Source of the DNA: Sanderia malayensis
Taxonomy: Eukaryota; Cnidaria; Scyphozoa; Semaeostomeae; Pelagiidae
Direction of reading: 5' to 3'
Assembly (NCBI GenBank): GCA_013076295.1
Contig: RQOL01000374.1
Location: 5,570,743 to 5,634,742 of the forward strand
DNA: 64,000 nucleotides
How positions within the stretch are numbered: position 1 is the stretch's first letter; every line of letters starts with the position of its first letter. Below are positions 1 through 8,623 of the stretch, in pieces. The translations under genes and the position numbers were made by a program. The notes beneath the pieces were generated by a model. It was given only the letters and a program-made list of their open reading frames with translations. It was not told the origin of the DNA and did no database searches.

Positions 1-79
1 TTAATTACGAGAAGCAAATATGGAATGAATGAATGGAGCAATTAAATAATTCACGACAAGTAAACAAGCTGTTAAGAAG

Positions 80-271
80 ATGGCATTGAGAGGTGCTAAG
101 AAAGCTGCAAAAGGTGGAGCAATCGTTGCAGCTGGATATGGTTTAGACACAGCTATGAGGAAAATGCAAGGCGGCCGAAAGCGGAGGATGCGAAGAAGCG
201 GTTCGAAGAAGCATATGAAAGGTAGACGAAGTGGGACTAGATCTATAAAAATAGCAAGAGTAAGAACCTAA
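80..271 (+). CDS. Small, highly basic Gly/Ala/Arg/Lys-rich protein
   Basis: This is a 63-residue frame with an Ala/Gly/Lys-rich first half followed by an Arg/Ser/Lys-rich tail, ending in a basic IKIARVRT segment. Such composition is usual for DNA-condensing or core peptides of adenovirus-like and Polinton-like particles, but I recognise no specific family. It sits just upstream of a Fic-domain frame on the same strand, at the window's left edge, so its promoter and any upstream exon or frame are hard to judge; the open frame continues a few codons upstream of the chosen ATG. It could also be the C-terminal end of a longer structural protein such as the pX/pVI-like one at 6792. Confidence 0.4.
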   Translation: MALRGAKKAAKGGAIVAAGYGLDTAMRKMQGGRKRRMRRSGSKKHMKGRRSGTRSIKIARVRT

Positions 272-377
272 CATTTTTAAATGAACAAAATTGAAAGAAA
301 TAGATGAACAAATCTCAGACAAAAAGCTCATTTCCAATAAGAAGTTCGTGGAGATAGGAGCTCGAGAATAATTCATA

Positions 378-927
378 ATGAATCGAGTATACAGAATTAA
401 TGTTGATGAAGTAGAAAGAAAGATGTGCATTCTATTTTAAAGTCAGAAGGTGAAGTTGACTGTATAAACAAGGCAAATTTAGAGGATGCTTATGTGTATC
501 TAAGAACGATAAGAGAGGTTGTGCTTGATAGAAATTACATTTCTCGATTTACAATCGACACTGACATGGTAAAAGAAACACATGAATTTATTTTACCTGA
601 ATATCATGGTAAATTTGCAAATAGTGTAAGATGTGCACGCATGAGTGAAACAGAGATAATAGAATATTGTAAACCTGATCAGATAGAAATTTTATTAAAC
701 CAATTAATAAAGAGGCAGCATTACTATAATCCAATAGAATTACAGCATTGTTATTATGGATTCACCCTTTTCCTGATGGAAATGGAAGGTTGGCGAAGTT
801 GTTGTATTATTATTTAACTGGAGATTTAATAGAGTGGAATCAGGATAAATTTTTAAGTGATATGATTAAAGTTCAAGCAGAAATTGTAGAAGAATTTACC
901 TCAAACACTTTCGAAAGAAAGTTCTAG
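378..927 (+). pseudogene. Fic-domain protein (AMPylation-type), frameshifted
   Basis: The third reading frame contains the complete Fic signature HPFPDGNGR at 763-789, followed by a leucine/tyrosine-rich helix and a stop at 925-927. The catalytic His and the phosphate-binding GNGR loop are present. The basic residue normally three positions after GNGR is Lys instead of Arg. Upstream, in a frame displaced by one base (about 425-745), lie the expected preceding elements: a YHGKFANS stretch in the position of the family's G-K-[YF]-R region, and near the N-terminus an SEGE stretch reminiscent of the family's inhibitory helix, which is only a near match. At least two single-base frame changes (about 415-430 and about 741-760) break the gene. 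Fic enzymes usually transfer AMP from ATP to Ser/Thr/Tyr hydroxyls of target proteins. A role against host targets is inference. The gene lies directly upstream of the heat-shock-element promoter of the next gene. Confidence 0.78.
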
Positions 928-1150
928 AACATTCGAACTTCGAATGCTAACACCACCTTTCAATAATAACTAGAAACTTCGAAGAAGGTTCTAGAACATT
1001 CGAACGATGAATCAGATCACAGAGATTTTTCAGAAGTTTCCAGAAGTTTCCAGAAGCTTCAGCCATCAGATCACAGAGATTTTTCAGAAGTTTCCAGAAG
1101 TTTCCAGAGCAGAAATCTCTGCAATCTGATTGGTTGATTTATACATAAAC
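909..1150 (+). promoter_or_regulatory. Heat-shock-element array with CCAAT and TATA boxes upstream of gene 1238
   Basis: Perfectly phased HSF-binding units (GAA and TTC alternating with two-base spacers) occur at 922-934 (three units), 984-1001 (four units), 1033-1060 (six units) and 1087-1104 (four units). They are followed by an inverted CCAAT box (GATTGG, about 1127-1133) and a TATA-like TTATACATAAA (about 1138-1148). The ATG of the next gene is about 90 bp downstream of the TATA. The order HSE, CCAAT, TATA, gene is that of a strong inducible polymerase II promoter. The HSE consensus is established for HSF1; binding here is inferred. Confidence 0.82.
1011..1107 (+). repeat. 54-bp tandem duplication of an HSE block
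   Basis: The segment starting ATCAGATCACAGAG at 1011 is repeated at about 1065. Each copy contains a run of GAA/TTC heat-shock units. The duplication doubles the number of HSF sites in this promoter. Confidence 0.85.
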
Positions 1151-1237
1151 AGACGTCGGAAGCTAAATCAAATCAGTCGTGCGGAGCTGTTGAAGAGTGC
1201 AGAGCTTAAAAAATCACTAAAGAATCGCTGAAGAATC

Positions 1238-2341
1238 ATGGCAGGAATTTACGAAGTTAGAAATGAAGAGGGCCTAATCAAGACATCATTTGCTGTTCAA
1301 GCTGCCTCTAACAAATGGGTGCTGGTGGTGAAAGATATGATTAAAGGTGCACTAGCTGTAAAATCAATGGCTATTTCTCATGCAGCACTGGCTCGTCTCT
1401 TGGAAATAGTTGATAGCAACATAAATCTCGATGAGATAAATCATAAATTACAATTTCATGGAGAAGATGTTACAAGTCTGTTTGAGAAGAACGGCGCATC
1501 ATTGAAACGAAGCGATATGGGGGAACGTATACTCAATTTCTAACCCTATACACTGAAGTTTTGAGCAAAGAAGAAGCACATGAAGATAAGGTTGAATCTA
1601 TCTGCAGAAAAATGGTGATTTTCCCATAAAGTTATGCCTGGGAATACGAAGATGGAAGAATGAGAAACCAACTAAAACTGGAATAAATCTAAAAGAAGAA
1701 ATGTTGGAAGCATTGCATGGAAAGCTTGCTGATCTGAAAATGCTAGCACCGTCATCCCGCAAAAGGCCTCTATCATTAATTATACCATCATCTTCTGGAA
1801 GTGCCGAATCTGATGCGAAGAAAAAAAGAAAGAAAATATCACAGCTCAAAAAAAGAAAGAACATGTTGATGATTCCAGTCAGTTAAAGCAGCATCAGGAA
1901 ATGATGATGAAATGCTGCAAAAAGCATATGCTGAACTCCAAGAAGAAGATGCTGATGTACGAGTACAAGAAGCATATGCTACAATTCTCTTGAAACGCAT
2001 TTTCAAAAAAGCAAAAGAATACTGTGAAAAATGCTCAACTACAAGATTTACTCTACATCAATTGATGCTACTGACCACAAGCAAGATTGTATGGTTCACA
2101 ATGCTTTCAGATTTTTATCGTTTCACATCAGTTATGTCAACGCGATATGCTGGCTGAGGGGAAAGAATCGTTCAAAAAATCAATGTTTGATGAGTTGAAG
2201 AATGGACGTCTAACTCAAACAATCAAATCCAATGTCGGAAATCTGTATGATGAATTATCACATACAAACCTCTCTACATCCGTATATTTGCTACAGATAT
2301 TGAACAGGATTATAAACAATTTAGTCACACCATTTGTTTAA
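1238..2341 (+). CDS. Unknown Polinton early-type protein, frame-disrupted
   Basis: The first open segment (1238-1543) starts MAGIYEVRNEEG at a good ATG about 90 bp after the TATA box. Coding-like sequence continues in other frames at about 1700-1886, 1890-2157 and 2087-2341, giving about 350 residues if it is a single gene. The middle part has a classical basic nuclear-localisation-like cluster (KKKRKKISQLKKRK, about 1818-1860), followed by a helical Glu/Ala/Lys-rich stretch and a hydrophobic C-terminal part. I do not recognise the family. Its position under the heat-shock-type promoter, away from the capsid block, suggests an early regulatory or DNA-binding role, which is inference. The frame breaks could be real decay or base-calling indels. 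Confidence 0.5.
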
Positions 2342-2398
2342 GTTTATAAACATTATTTGTGTTAAAAATAGTTGTTAGTTATTTGTTCTAAAAATTGT

Positions 2399-2407
2399 TA
2401 TAAATAG
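2399..2407 (+). promoter_or_regulatory. TATA box (TATAAATAG) of the ATPase gene
   Basis: TATAAATAG lies 46 bp upstream of the ATPase ATG in an otherwise gene-free gap. The same octamer-like sequence precedes the next small gene and the integrase. Confidence 0.5.
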
Positions 2408-2452
2408 AGGTTAGTTATTGTTGTAAAGAGACGTTCTAAATTTGTTATAAAT

Positions 2453-3169
2453 ATGAGTTATGACTTGAGATTTAAAGCACCTTTTTCTCTGATTTTATCT
2501 GGAGTAAGCGGAAGCGGCAAAACTACTTGGGTAGAAAATCTATTTAAAAATTATAATAATATAATCGATGATGGCAGGCAATATCCCAATCTCATGTGGA
2601 TCTCAGGAACGAACCAGCCAGAGCTATTTGAGCGCATTAAAAAAAGTTTTGTTGGGAATTGTAGATTTATTACTGAATTACCTGAAAACTTGTACGAAGA
2701 AATCGAGAGGTCAGACAAAAGATTAACTATTGTTGTTGATGATCTAATGCATGAAATTGCAAACTTCAAAGATTTGGGAAAATTGTTCACAAAAGGAAGA
2801 TCTCATCTCAACATTAATGTTATTGTTATGATGCAAAATCCTTTCCCAAGAGGAACGGAAATGAGAAATTTGGCTCTCAATACTCAATATCAAGTTCTTT
2901 TCAAAAATCCTAGAGATAGAAGTCAAATTAGATTTCTCGCACGACAAATTATGCCTGCATCTCCTAAAACATTTCTTGACATTTATAATGATGCAACAGC
3001 AAGAATGTATGGATATCTACTCTGTGATTTCACCCAATCAATGAATGAAGATATGAGATTTCGAACAAATATTTTCCCTCATGAAGCTCCCATGCAGTGT
3101 ACAAGTCTAAAAAAGGTTATAAATAGCCATCTATATGTTTATGAAAACAGCAAAAATGACTTCTTTTGA
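2453..3169 (+). CDS. FtsK/HerA-type genome-packaging ATPase
   Basis: This is an intact 238-residue protein. The Walker A P-loop GVSGSGKTTW is at about residues 17-26 and Walker B TIVVDDL is at about residues 91-97, followed by the sensor-type Asn/Gln segment VIVMMQNPFP. Length and motif order match the Polinton/adintovirus packaging ATPase, which translocates DNA into the capsid. The start is the first ATG after the TATA motifs. A second TATAAATA directly abuts it, so the upstream box at 2399 is more likely the functional one. It overlaps the following small frame. This is one of the few genes of the element without a frameshift. Confidence 0.94.
   Translation: MSYDLRFKAPFSLILSGVSGSGKTTWVENLFKNYNNIIDDGRQYPNLMWISGTNQPELFERIKKSFVGNCRFITELPENLYEEIERSDKRLTIVVDDLMHEIANFKDLGKLFTKGRSHLNINVIVMMQNPFPRGTEMRNLALNTQYQVLFKNPRDRSQIRFLARQIMPASPKTFLDIYNDATARMYGYLLCDFTQSMNEDMRFRTNIFPHEAPMQCTSLKKVINSHLYVYENSKNDFF
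3118..3126 (+). promoter_or_regulatory. TATA box (TATAAATAG) inside the ATPase 3' end
   Basis: The sequence is identical to the box at 2399. It is located about 30 bp before the ATG at 3156, so it may drive the small basic gene there. Confidence 0.4.
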
Positions 3170-3329
3170 AAAGATAATCATACAACCTAGCGAATCATTT
3201 CCAACTGTTGATGAACCGGCGAAGAAAAAGCCCAAAAAGATCATAAATAAAGGAAGAAAGCTAAAAAGCGTCTATCAGGTGGCAAAAGGAAAAGAACATA
3301 CAGACGACGGAAGAAAACTCTATAAATGA
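3156..3329 (+). CDS. Small Lys/Pro-rich basic protein
   Basis: The frame gives about 57 residues (the frame opens at 3135, and the ATG at 3156 is better placed relative to the TATA box). It has a short acidic N-terminus, then AKKKPKKIINKGRKLK and a basic tail. It overlaps the last codons of the ATPase in another frame. No family is recognised. It could be a small DNA-binding or core protein or the C-terminal extension of the ATPase after a frameshift. Confidence 0.35.
   Translation: MTSFEKIIIQPSESFPTVDEPAKKKPKKIINKGRKLKSVYQVAKGKEHTDDGRKLYK
3321..3328 (+). promoter_or_regulatory. TATA box (TATAAATG) of the integrase gene
   Basis: It lies 39 bp upstream of the integrase ATG at 3360, the same spacing class as the boxes before the ATPase and the small gene. 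Confidence 0.4.
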
Positions 3330-3359
3330 TAAATTGTTAGAAATATTAATTGATTTGTT

Positions 3360-4411
3360 ATGAATCTAGAAAAGTTATATTCTGATCCTTCTGTTCCGGG
3401 TTCTCTTGGAGGTTTAGATAAAGCATATAGGAATTTAAAAAAGTAATTCCTAATCTAACAAGAAAAGATGTTAAAGAATGGAGTAAAACTAGTCTTGCAT
3501 ATTCATTGCACAGACCAAGTAGGAGAACTTTAAACGTGAGCGGATACTAACTAATAACATTGATTATTTATGGGAATGCGATCTTGTTGATATGGCATAT
3601 TTGAAAAAAGAAAACAACAACATTACATTTCTATTATGCTGTATTGATACTTTTAGCAAGTATGCTTGGGTAAAGCCTCTGAAAAGAAAAACAGGAAAAG
3701 AAATTGTCGATGCTTTTAAAGAAATTTTATTGGAAAGAAAGCCCAAAAAGGTACGATCTGATAAAGGTACTGAGTTTTTAAACAAAGAATTTCAAGCTTT
3801 GCTGAAGAAAAACGATATCGATTTTTACACTGCAAATAATGATGTAAAGGCCGCAATTGTGGAAAGATTCAATAGAACACTTAAAGGAAGAATGTATAGA
3901 TACTTCACAGCCAAAAATACATTAAGATATATTGATAATCTACAAGATTTTGTTGATTCTTACAACAATACCTATCATAGATCTATTGGTATGAGACCTT
4001 CTGAAGTTACTCCAAACAATGTGAGCACTGTCGAAAAAAGCTGTTTAAAAAAGAAACTAAAAAAATAAAAAGATCTTTAAAATTGGAGATTATGTAAGAC
4101 TGAGTTTGAAGAAGAGAATGTTTAAGAAAGGTTATTTACAAAATTATACTGAAGAAATATTCAAGATTAGCAAAGTATTTAAAGAAAGGTATCCAGTAAT
4201 GTATAAAATTGAAGATCTCCAAGATGAAGAGATAGATGATCGCTTCTATAAAGAGGAGCTACAACATGTGTATCTTCCAAAAACCTTCGTCGTTGAGCAA
4301 GTGTTGGAAACTAAGAAAAAAAGAGGTAAAAACTTCTATTTAATCAGGTGGAGAGGTTATCCTCCCCAGTTTGATGAGTGGGTAGCTGAAAGTCAATTAG
4401 AGACAATATGA
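3360..4411 (+). CDS. Polinton DDE integrase with C-terminal chromodomain, frameshifted
   Basis: This is a retroviral-type integrase that inserts the element. The catalytic triad is visible: first Asp in WECDLVDM (about 3577), second Asp in RSDKGTEF (about 3755), Glu in VERFNRT (about 3860). The C-terminal segment (4106-4411) holds an SH3-like stretch and then a chromodomain with the aromatic-cage context FYLIRWRGYPPQFDEW. The N-terminal part (3360-3590) is broken by two single-base shifts and there is another near 4065, so the protein is spread over at least three frames. Chromodomains on integrases are known to bind methylated histone H3 and steer insertion. The stop overlaps the next gene's ATG by four bases. 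Confidence 0.93.
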
Positions 4412-5439
4412 TTGATGAAGAATTTGACTTGGTTCTTCCTTCGGGATTTGTTACTGATAGATTAAAACTAGTAGATTTCACAGTTGATTTACCTCACGTT
4501 TTTCAATTAAACAATAAAAGAAAATGGGAAATGGCATTACTACAAATGACGCTGCCAGATAGAGGAGAAAAATCATTACATGATCAATACTGGTTTTCAA
4601 TTTCCAACGAGTATGTGACTATTACCGATGAAGATGGAAAATTGATTTCTTGGGGTACAGATGGTTTTTTCTATGAAAAGATCCGTCTTGATAAAGAAAT
4701 TATCGAAACCCGTGATAATACTCTGATGTATTATGAATTCAAAAGACTTTTCAATGATAGAGTCTTGGATTTCCCTGAATTTGGGTACATATTAAAAAAC
4801 ATGTTATCAGTATCATTAATTGATGGAAAGATACAGTTTGAAATGAAAGATGATTTGAAAACATTAGGCTTTGCAACTCATGGAGGTAAAAGACGGAGAT
4901 ATACTAGTGCACTTTTAATAACATTTTCAAGACCTTTGGCACATTTTCTTGGTTTAGAAGATCAGGTCACCCACACTTTACCAAATGGCTCAATAGTCAA
5001 ATACTTTCACTACAAGATTTCTGATAGTATACAATCCAGTCAAACAATGAAACTGATTGTTTACAAAAGGAAGGCAGATGGTGACTCGCTGACTGGAGGA
5101 AAGATAAACTGCTTAAGCAGAATAAAGGACGGTGTTCATCTAAATGAACATACTTCTATAAATGTAGAATGTGATCTATTGGAAAGCAACTATCTTGGAG
5201 GTGTTAACAAACGAAGAGTTTTGAGAAAACTAGCATTTTACGATACAGATCTTGATACATATGTTAGATATTACGCTCCAAAGAATATAATTTACACACC
5301 ACTGGAGAGGCTGCAGTTTCAACAAATTCAAATAAAATTGGTAGATGATGATGGAAATCCTATAAAATTAACATCTCTCTATTCCGCAAAGTATATTGGA
5401 GAAACATCACTGACCGTTCGAATTAGGCCAGTAATATGA
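4408..5439 (+). CDS. Polinton structural-type protein, WEMAL motif (343 aa)
   Basis: The frame is intact. The N-terminal arrangement (LPSGFVTDRL, then about 35 residues to KRKWEMALLQMTLP) resembles the start of the minor-capsid gene downstream, which has GKWEVALVEM in the same place. The rest is beta-rich, with a Gly-Gly-Lys-Arg-Arg patch and a hydrophobic C-terminus LTVRIRPVI. I cannot assign a named family with certainty. It may be a capsid, spike or penton-associated protein, as inferred from the shared motif and its position inside the structural block. The neighbouring frames overlap by four bases on both sides, which suggests a single transcription block. Confidence 0.6.
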   Translation: MIDEEFDLVLPSGFVTDRLKLVDFTVDLPHVFQLNNKRKWEMALLQMTLPDRGEKSLHDQYWFSISNEYVTITDEDGKLISWGTDGFFYEKIRLDKEIIETRDNTLMYYEFKRLFNDRVLDFPEFGYILKNMLSVSLIDGKIQFEMKDDLKTLGFATHGGKRRRYTSALLITFSRPLAHFLGLEDQVTHTLPNGSIVKYFHYKISDSIQSSQTMKLIVYKRKADGDSLTGGKINCLSRIKDGVHLNEHTSINVECDLLESNYLGGVNKRRVLRKLAFYDTDLDTYVRYYAPKNIIYTPLERLQFQQIQIKLVDDDGNPIKLTSLYSAKYIGETSLTVRIRPVI

Positions 5440-5798
5440 ATGTGACACTAAATAATAGACATGTAAATTTTGATAATCCACTTCCAGTGGATACTAATTG
5501 GAAATGTAGTATGATTGCTTGTACATTAAATAAAAAAGAAAAAGATGAGAGTGAAAAAGTGTTTGCTGTTTGTTGCAATTTCATTATAAGTAAGGATGCT
5601 GTTCCTCTATTGGGGCTAGTTATTGACGATTCAAAATCAATTCACAGATCAACTATAAATCCAGCAACGTATAGAGTAACAAGATCTAACATAAAATCGT
5701 TCGATATTAAAATTATCAACTGGGAAACTCTGGAAGATATATCAGATAAATTTGAAGAAAATTGTCAAATTGATTTATCATTCGTTAAAGATGATTAA
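5436..5798 (+). CDS. Short structural-type protein related to its neighbours
   Basis: This is a 120-residue intact frame starting at an ATG that overlaps the previous stop. The early segment NWKCSMIACTL lies in the position occupied by WEMALLQM and WEVALVEM in the proteins on either side. The remainder is beta-strand-like with an acidic tail. It overlaps the next ATG (5791). The function is unknown; a minor virion component is a reasonable guess from context only. Confidence 0.45.
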   Translation: MNVTLNNRHVNFDNPLPVDTNWKCSMIACTLNKKEKDESEKVFAVCCNFIISKDAVPLLGLVIDDSKSIHRSTINPATYRVTRSNIKSFDIKIINWETLEDISDKFEENCQIDLSFVKDD

Positions 5799-6799
5799 TG
5801 ATTTTTACCTCACATGTCCTACTGATTCTGATGGAAAAATAAAACTTAAAGAACAATTACATTTACATGGAAAATGGGAAGTGGCGCTGGTAGAAATGAT
5901 CTATGAGCTGAGTGATAGACTTGTATTTGATCCTGCTCAATTTAAACATGGTGTTTACAATAGTTGGAAAATGTATGGATTGATGCAACTTGGCACTGAT
6001 AAGGTTGGCTTTGATGAGTTAAATGTGAGAGTAGCGTCAAGTAATGAATATACGAAAAAATGGAATCAAGCAGCAGATAAACCTGAGAGATGGATACAAT
6101 ATCGCGACTTCTATGATGAAATCTCGAGTGGAGATACTATTAAAAAATTCACAATGAGAGAAATCGTTGCAATTTTCAATGAAAACGTAAAAAAACAAGA
6201 GGGGAACTGAAAGAGTATGTAACTGATTTAGGTTTACCTTATGAAGGTGGACCAGAGTTTTCAATTGTGGATTCAAAAGTCAAGATAACATTTCCAAAGT
6301 ATGCAAAAGAATTGCAATGGGAAAAGATTTATGTAAATTGTTTGGTTTTGTTGAAGATGTGCAGGAATATAGTCGCAATATAAATAATGTCTATTATAGA
6401 GATGTGAGATGGACACCTTGCCCGTTTACAAATAGTCTAGATCCACCTATTGGATTACTATCAAATCATACATTCAAGGCTATCGAAAGAACAACTGATG
6501 TGACTGGTGATCAAGATTTCCAAGTCAACGCAGAAGGGAAGAATATGTTTATATATTGCTCCATGCTAGACTACCGTGTAGTCGGAAAAATTAGCACACC
6601 ATTGTTGCGTTTCATTCCATTGAAGATTAACAAACATGTGCTGAATTTTGTAGAATTTGAAAATCTGTTCTACTATCCGTTGCTGTACAACGACATAAAC
6701 GAATTTACTATAAAAGTCTACAACGAGCTAGGAAAAGATATACAATTTTACAAGACAAAGACAACATTCTTGCTACATTTTAGAAGAAAGCATGTATGA
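5791..6799 (+). CDS. Minor capsid (penton-like, single jelly-roll) protein, two frameshifts
   Basis: The N-terminal frame (5791-6210) begins MINDFYLTCP and carries HGKWEVALVEMIYE. The middle lies in another frame (about 6203-6320), and the C-terminal frame (about 6317-6799) contains the typical conserved end: MFIYCSMLDYRVVG, PLLRFIPL, then a FYYPLLYNDINEF strand and a final LLHFRRK. This C-terminal arrangement (strand, PLLR, IxI, LHFRR) is what I know from Polinton/adintovirus penton-like proteins, which occupy the capsid five-fold vertices. Breaks at about 6200 and about 6320 are single-base. The length of about 335 residues fits the family. Confidence 0.85.
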
Positions 6800-7198
6800 T
6801 TTTCCAATTTACAAATCAACTCCATATTTCTATGCTTCCCAGCGTGGGAGAGGAGTAGGTACTATTTTCAAGAAAGCTGGGTCTATTTTCAAAAGAGCTG
6901 TTAAAGCTGCAATACCAGTTTTGAAAAAGCAAGGACTAAAATCTACAAAAAAAGTTGTACTTCCTGTTTTAAAAGATTTTGGAGAAAAGGCGGTTGATCG
7001 AGTGTTAGCGGGTGAAAATGTTAAAATGTTATGAAAGATACCGCACAATCTTCTATGAGAGGAATTAAAAGAAAAGCTACTGAAGAAATTGTAAATGTCG
7101 TAAAAAAAGCAAAAAAACCACCTGCCAAGAAGCGCTCTGTCAGTAAGAAGCAGCCTGCACTGGTAGGAAATCAAGGAGCCGTCCTAAAAGAACTATAA
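6792..7198 (+). CDS. pX/pVI-like basic, amphipathic virion peptide, frameshifted
   Basis: Segment one (6792-7034) has an aromatic N-terminus, a Gly-Arg-Gly stretch, then a long amphipathic helix with repeated Lys and Val/Ile/Ala (GTIFKKAGSIFKRAVKAAIP, then a second Lys/Val-rich segment). The second segment (7031-7198), one base out of frame, adds GIKRKATEEIV and a Lys/Pro-rich tail. Adintovirus and adenovirus relatives encode such a small cationic membrane-active or core precursor between penton and hexon genes, matching this position. A TATAAAAG at 6709-6716 could be its promoter. The exact family identity is not certain. Confidence 0.6.
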
Positions 7199-7209
7199 AA
7201 GAAAGCACC

Positions 7210-7317
7210 ATGAGAGGGATCTTCATGCCAAATAAGAGCAAGAAGCCTAAAGCAAAGCGTCCAGATTTGAGAAAAAATTTGTTGAAGAAACTGCTGAAGA
7301 AGAAATTGTTACAATGA
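7210..7317 (+). CDS. 35-residue Lys/Leu-rich peptide frame before the capsid gene
   Basis: A short frame starting MRGIFMPNKSKK ends in a Lys/Leu repeat and overlaps the capsid ATG. A TATAAAAG (7194-7201) lies just upstream. It may be a third core-like peptide or the remains of the previous gene's tail. If one base is shifted at about 7280, the sequence reads without stop into the capsid start instead. Confidence 0.3.
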   Translation: MRGIFMPNKSKKPKAKRPDLRKNLLKKLLKKKLLQ

Positions 7318-8623
7318 GTATAAAAACAGAATATACTGAGTGCCCTAGTGAGAGTTTAGATTTATTCAGTACACCGATAGTTCAAAGCGATGTTGATTAT
7401 TTTAAAGATGTTGAGTATTTTCCACAAACTGCTGCTCTCAATTCCTCAAAGCAGACTGTGTGTTTGACATTCCTGCCCAGCCAGATCATATGATTGATTT
7501 GAATCATTCTTATTTCGTCTCAACTCTTGCTATTAAGAAAGCAAATGGAGCTGATATTGGAAAAACAACTGCAGAATTTGTAGGAGTAGTAAATAACATT
7601 GGTCAATCTATGTGGAAGCAGATAGAGCTGGTTTTGAATGACACCCCTGTCACAGAAGCAAACGGGATGTATGCATACCAATCTTACTTGGAAACAATGT
7701 TGTCGTTTGACGAAACTAAAGCTGAAAACTATTTGAAAATGACAAACTGGGCCAGTGACACACTAGGTAAGGAAGATGCTGCTTACCCAACGAATACGGC
7801 ATCAGCAAAAATCAAGGATTGAACACAAGATCTGCGCCATTTGACGACAGCGAGAAAGTCAAAGTGTTAACAAAACCCCATGTTAACATTTGCAATCAAC
7901 TCAAATACCTACTACCTGGCGTACGTCTTCAATGGCGATTGAGTCCCAACAGTAATTTGTTTTGTTTAATGAGCAAAACTGGAACATCTCCACAGCTTTT
8001 CATTTATGAAGTGAAATTGATACTTCGTCATATACACGTTAAAGATGCAGTATTGAAAGGAATTGAAAGGACTCTGATGAAATCTCCAGCCATGTATCCT
8101 CTTTGTCAACCCCATATGACAAACTTTTTGGTCCCCGCTGCAACAACGAGCTGGGTTCAAGACAATGTGTTTAATGGAAAAGTACCAAACAGATTGTTTT
8201 TTGCCTTGTGGATAATTCTGCATTTAATGGATCTTCAGAACAAAACCCATTCAACTTTGTACATGGATCAGTTTCTGGCGTTCAAGTGACTGTTAACAAT
8301 CAAGAGGTCACTCCCCCTCTAGATTGGATTATGATGATAATGACTATTTCGATGCCTATAGCCGTCTGTTGACTACTCTGGGCAATTCAGCTAGTCTGGT
8401 TGATTATGAGAGATTCAATCAAGGATCAGCAATTTATGGTTTTGACTTGACACCAAAGGGAAATTGTGCAGATGAACAATACTTGCTTAAAAGAGAGGGT
8501 AACTTGAGAATAAGCATCAATTTTGCAACGGCTGTTGTAAGTTTGATGAATATTGTTGTTCTCGGAGAATTTGACAGAACAATTAAAATTGATAGTCATA
8601 AAAACATCATTCGTGATTGGTAA
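7314..8623 (+). CDS. Major capsid protein (hexon-like double jelly-roll), at least three frameshifts
   Basis: Four consecutive frame segments (about 7314-7465, 7460-7822, 7815-8215, 8215-8623) together match the animal Polinton/adintovirus hexon-type protein. Landmarks are an early IDLNHSYF strand, VGVVNNIGQSMWKQIEL, the LNDTPVTEANGMYAYQSYLE region, a LLPGVRLQWRL strand pair, and the C-terminal NLRISINFATA strand followed by the family's usual hydrophobic end. The length is about 435 residues, shorter than some relatives but in the range of Polinton capsid proteins. The stop overlaps the protease ATG (TAATG). All frame changes are one-base; no in-frame nonsense substitution was needed to explain them. 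Confidence 0.9.
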
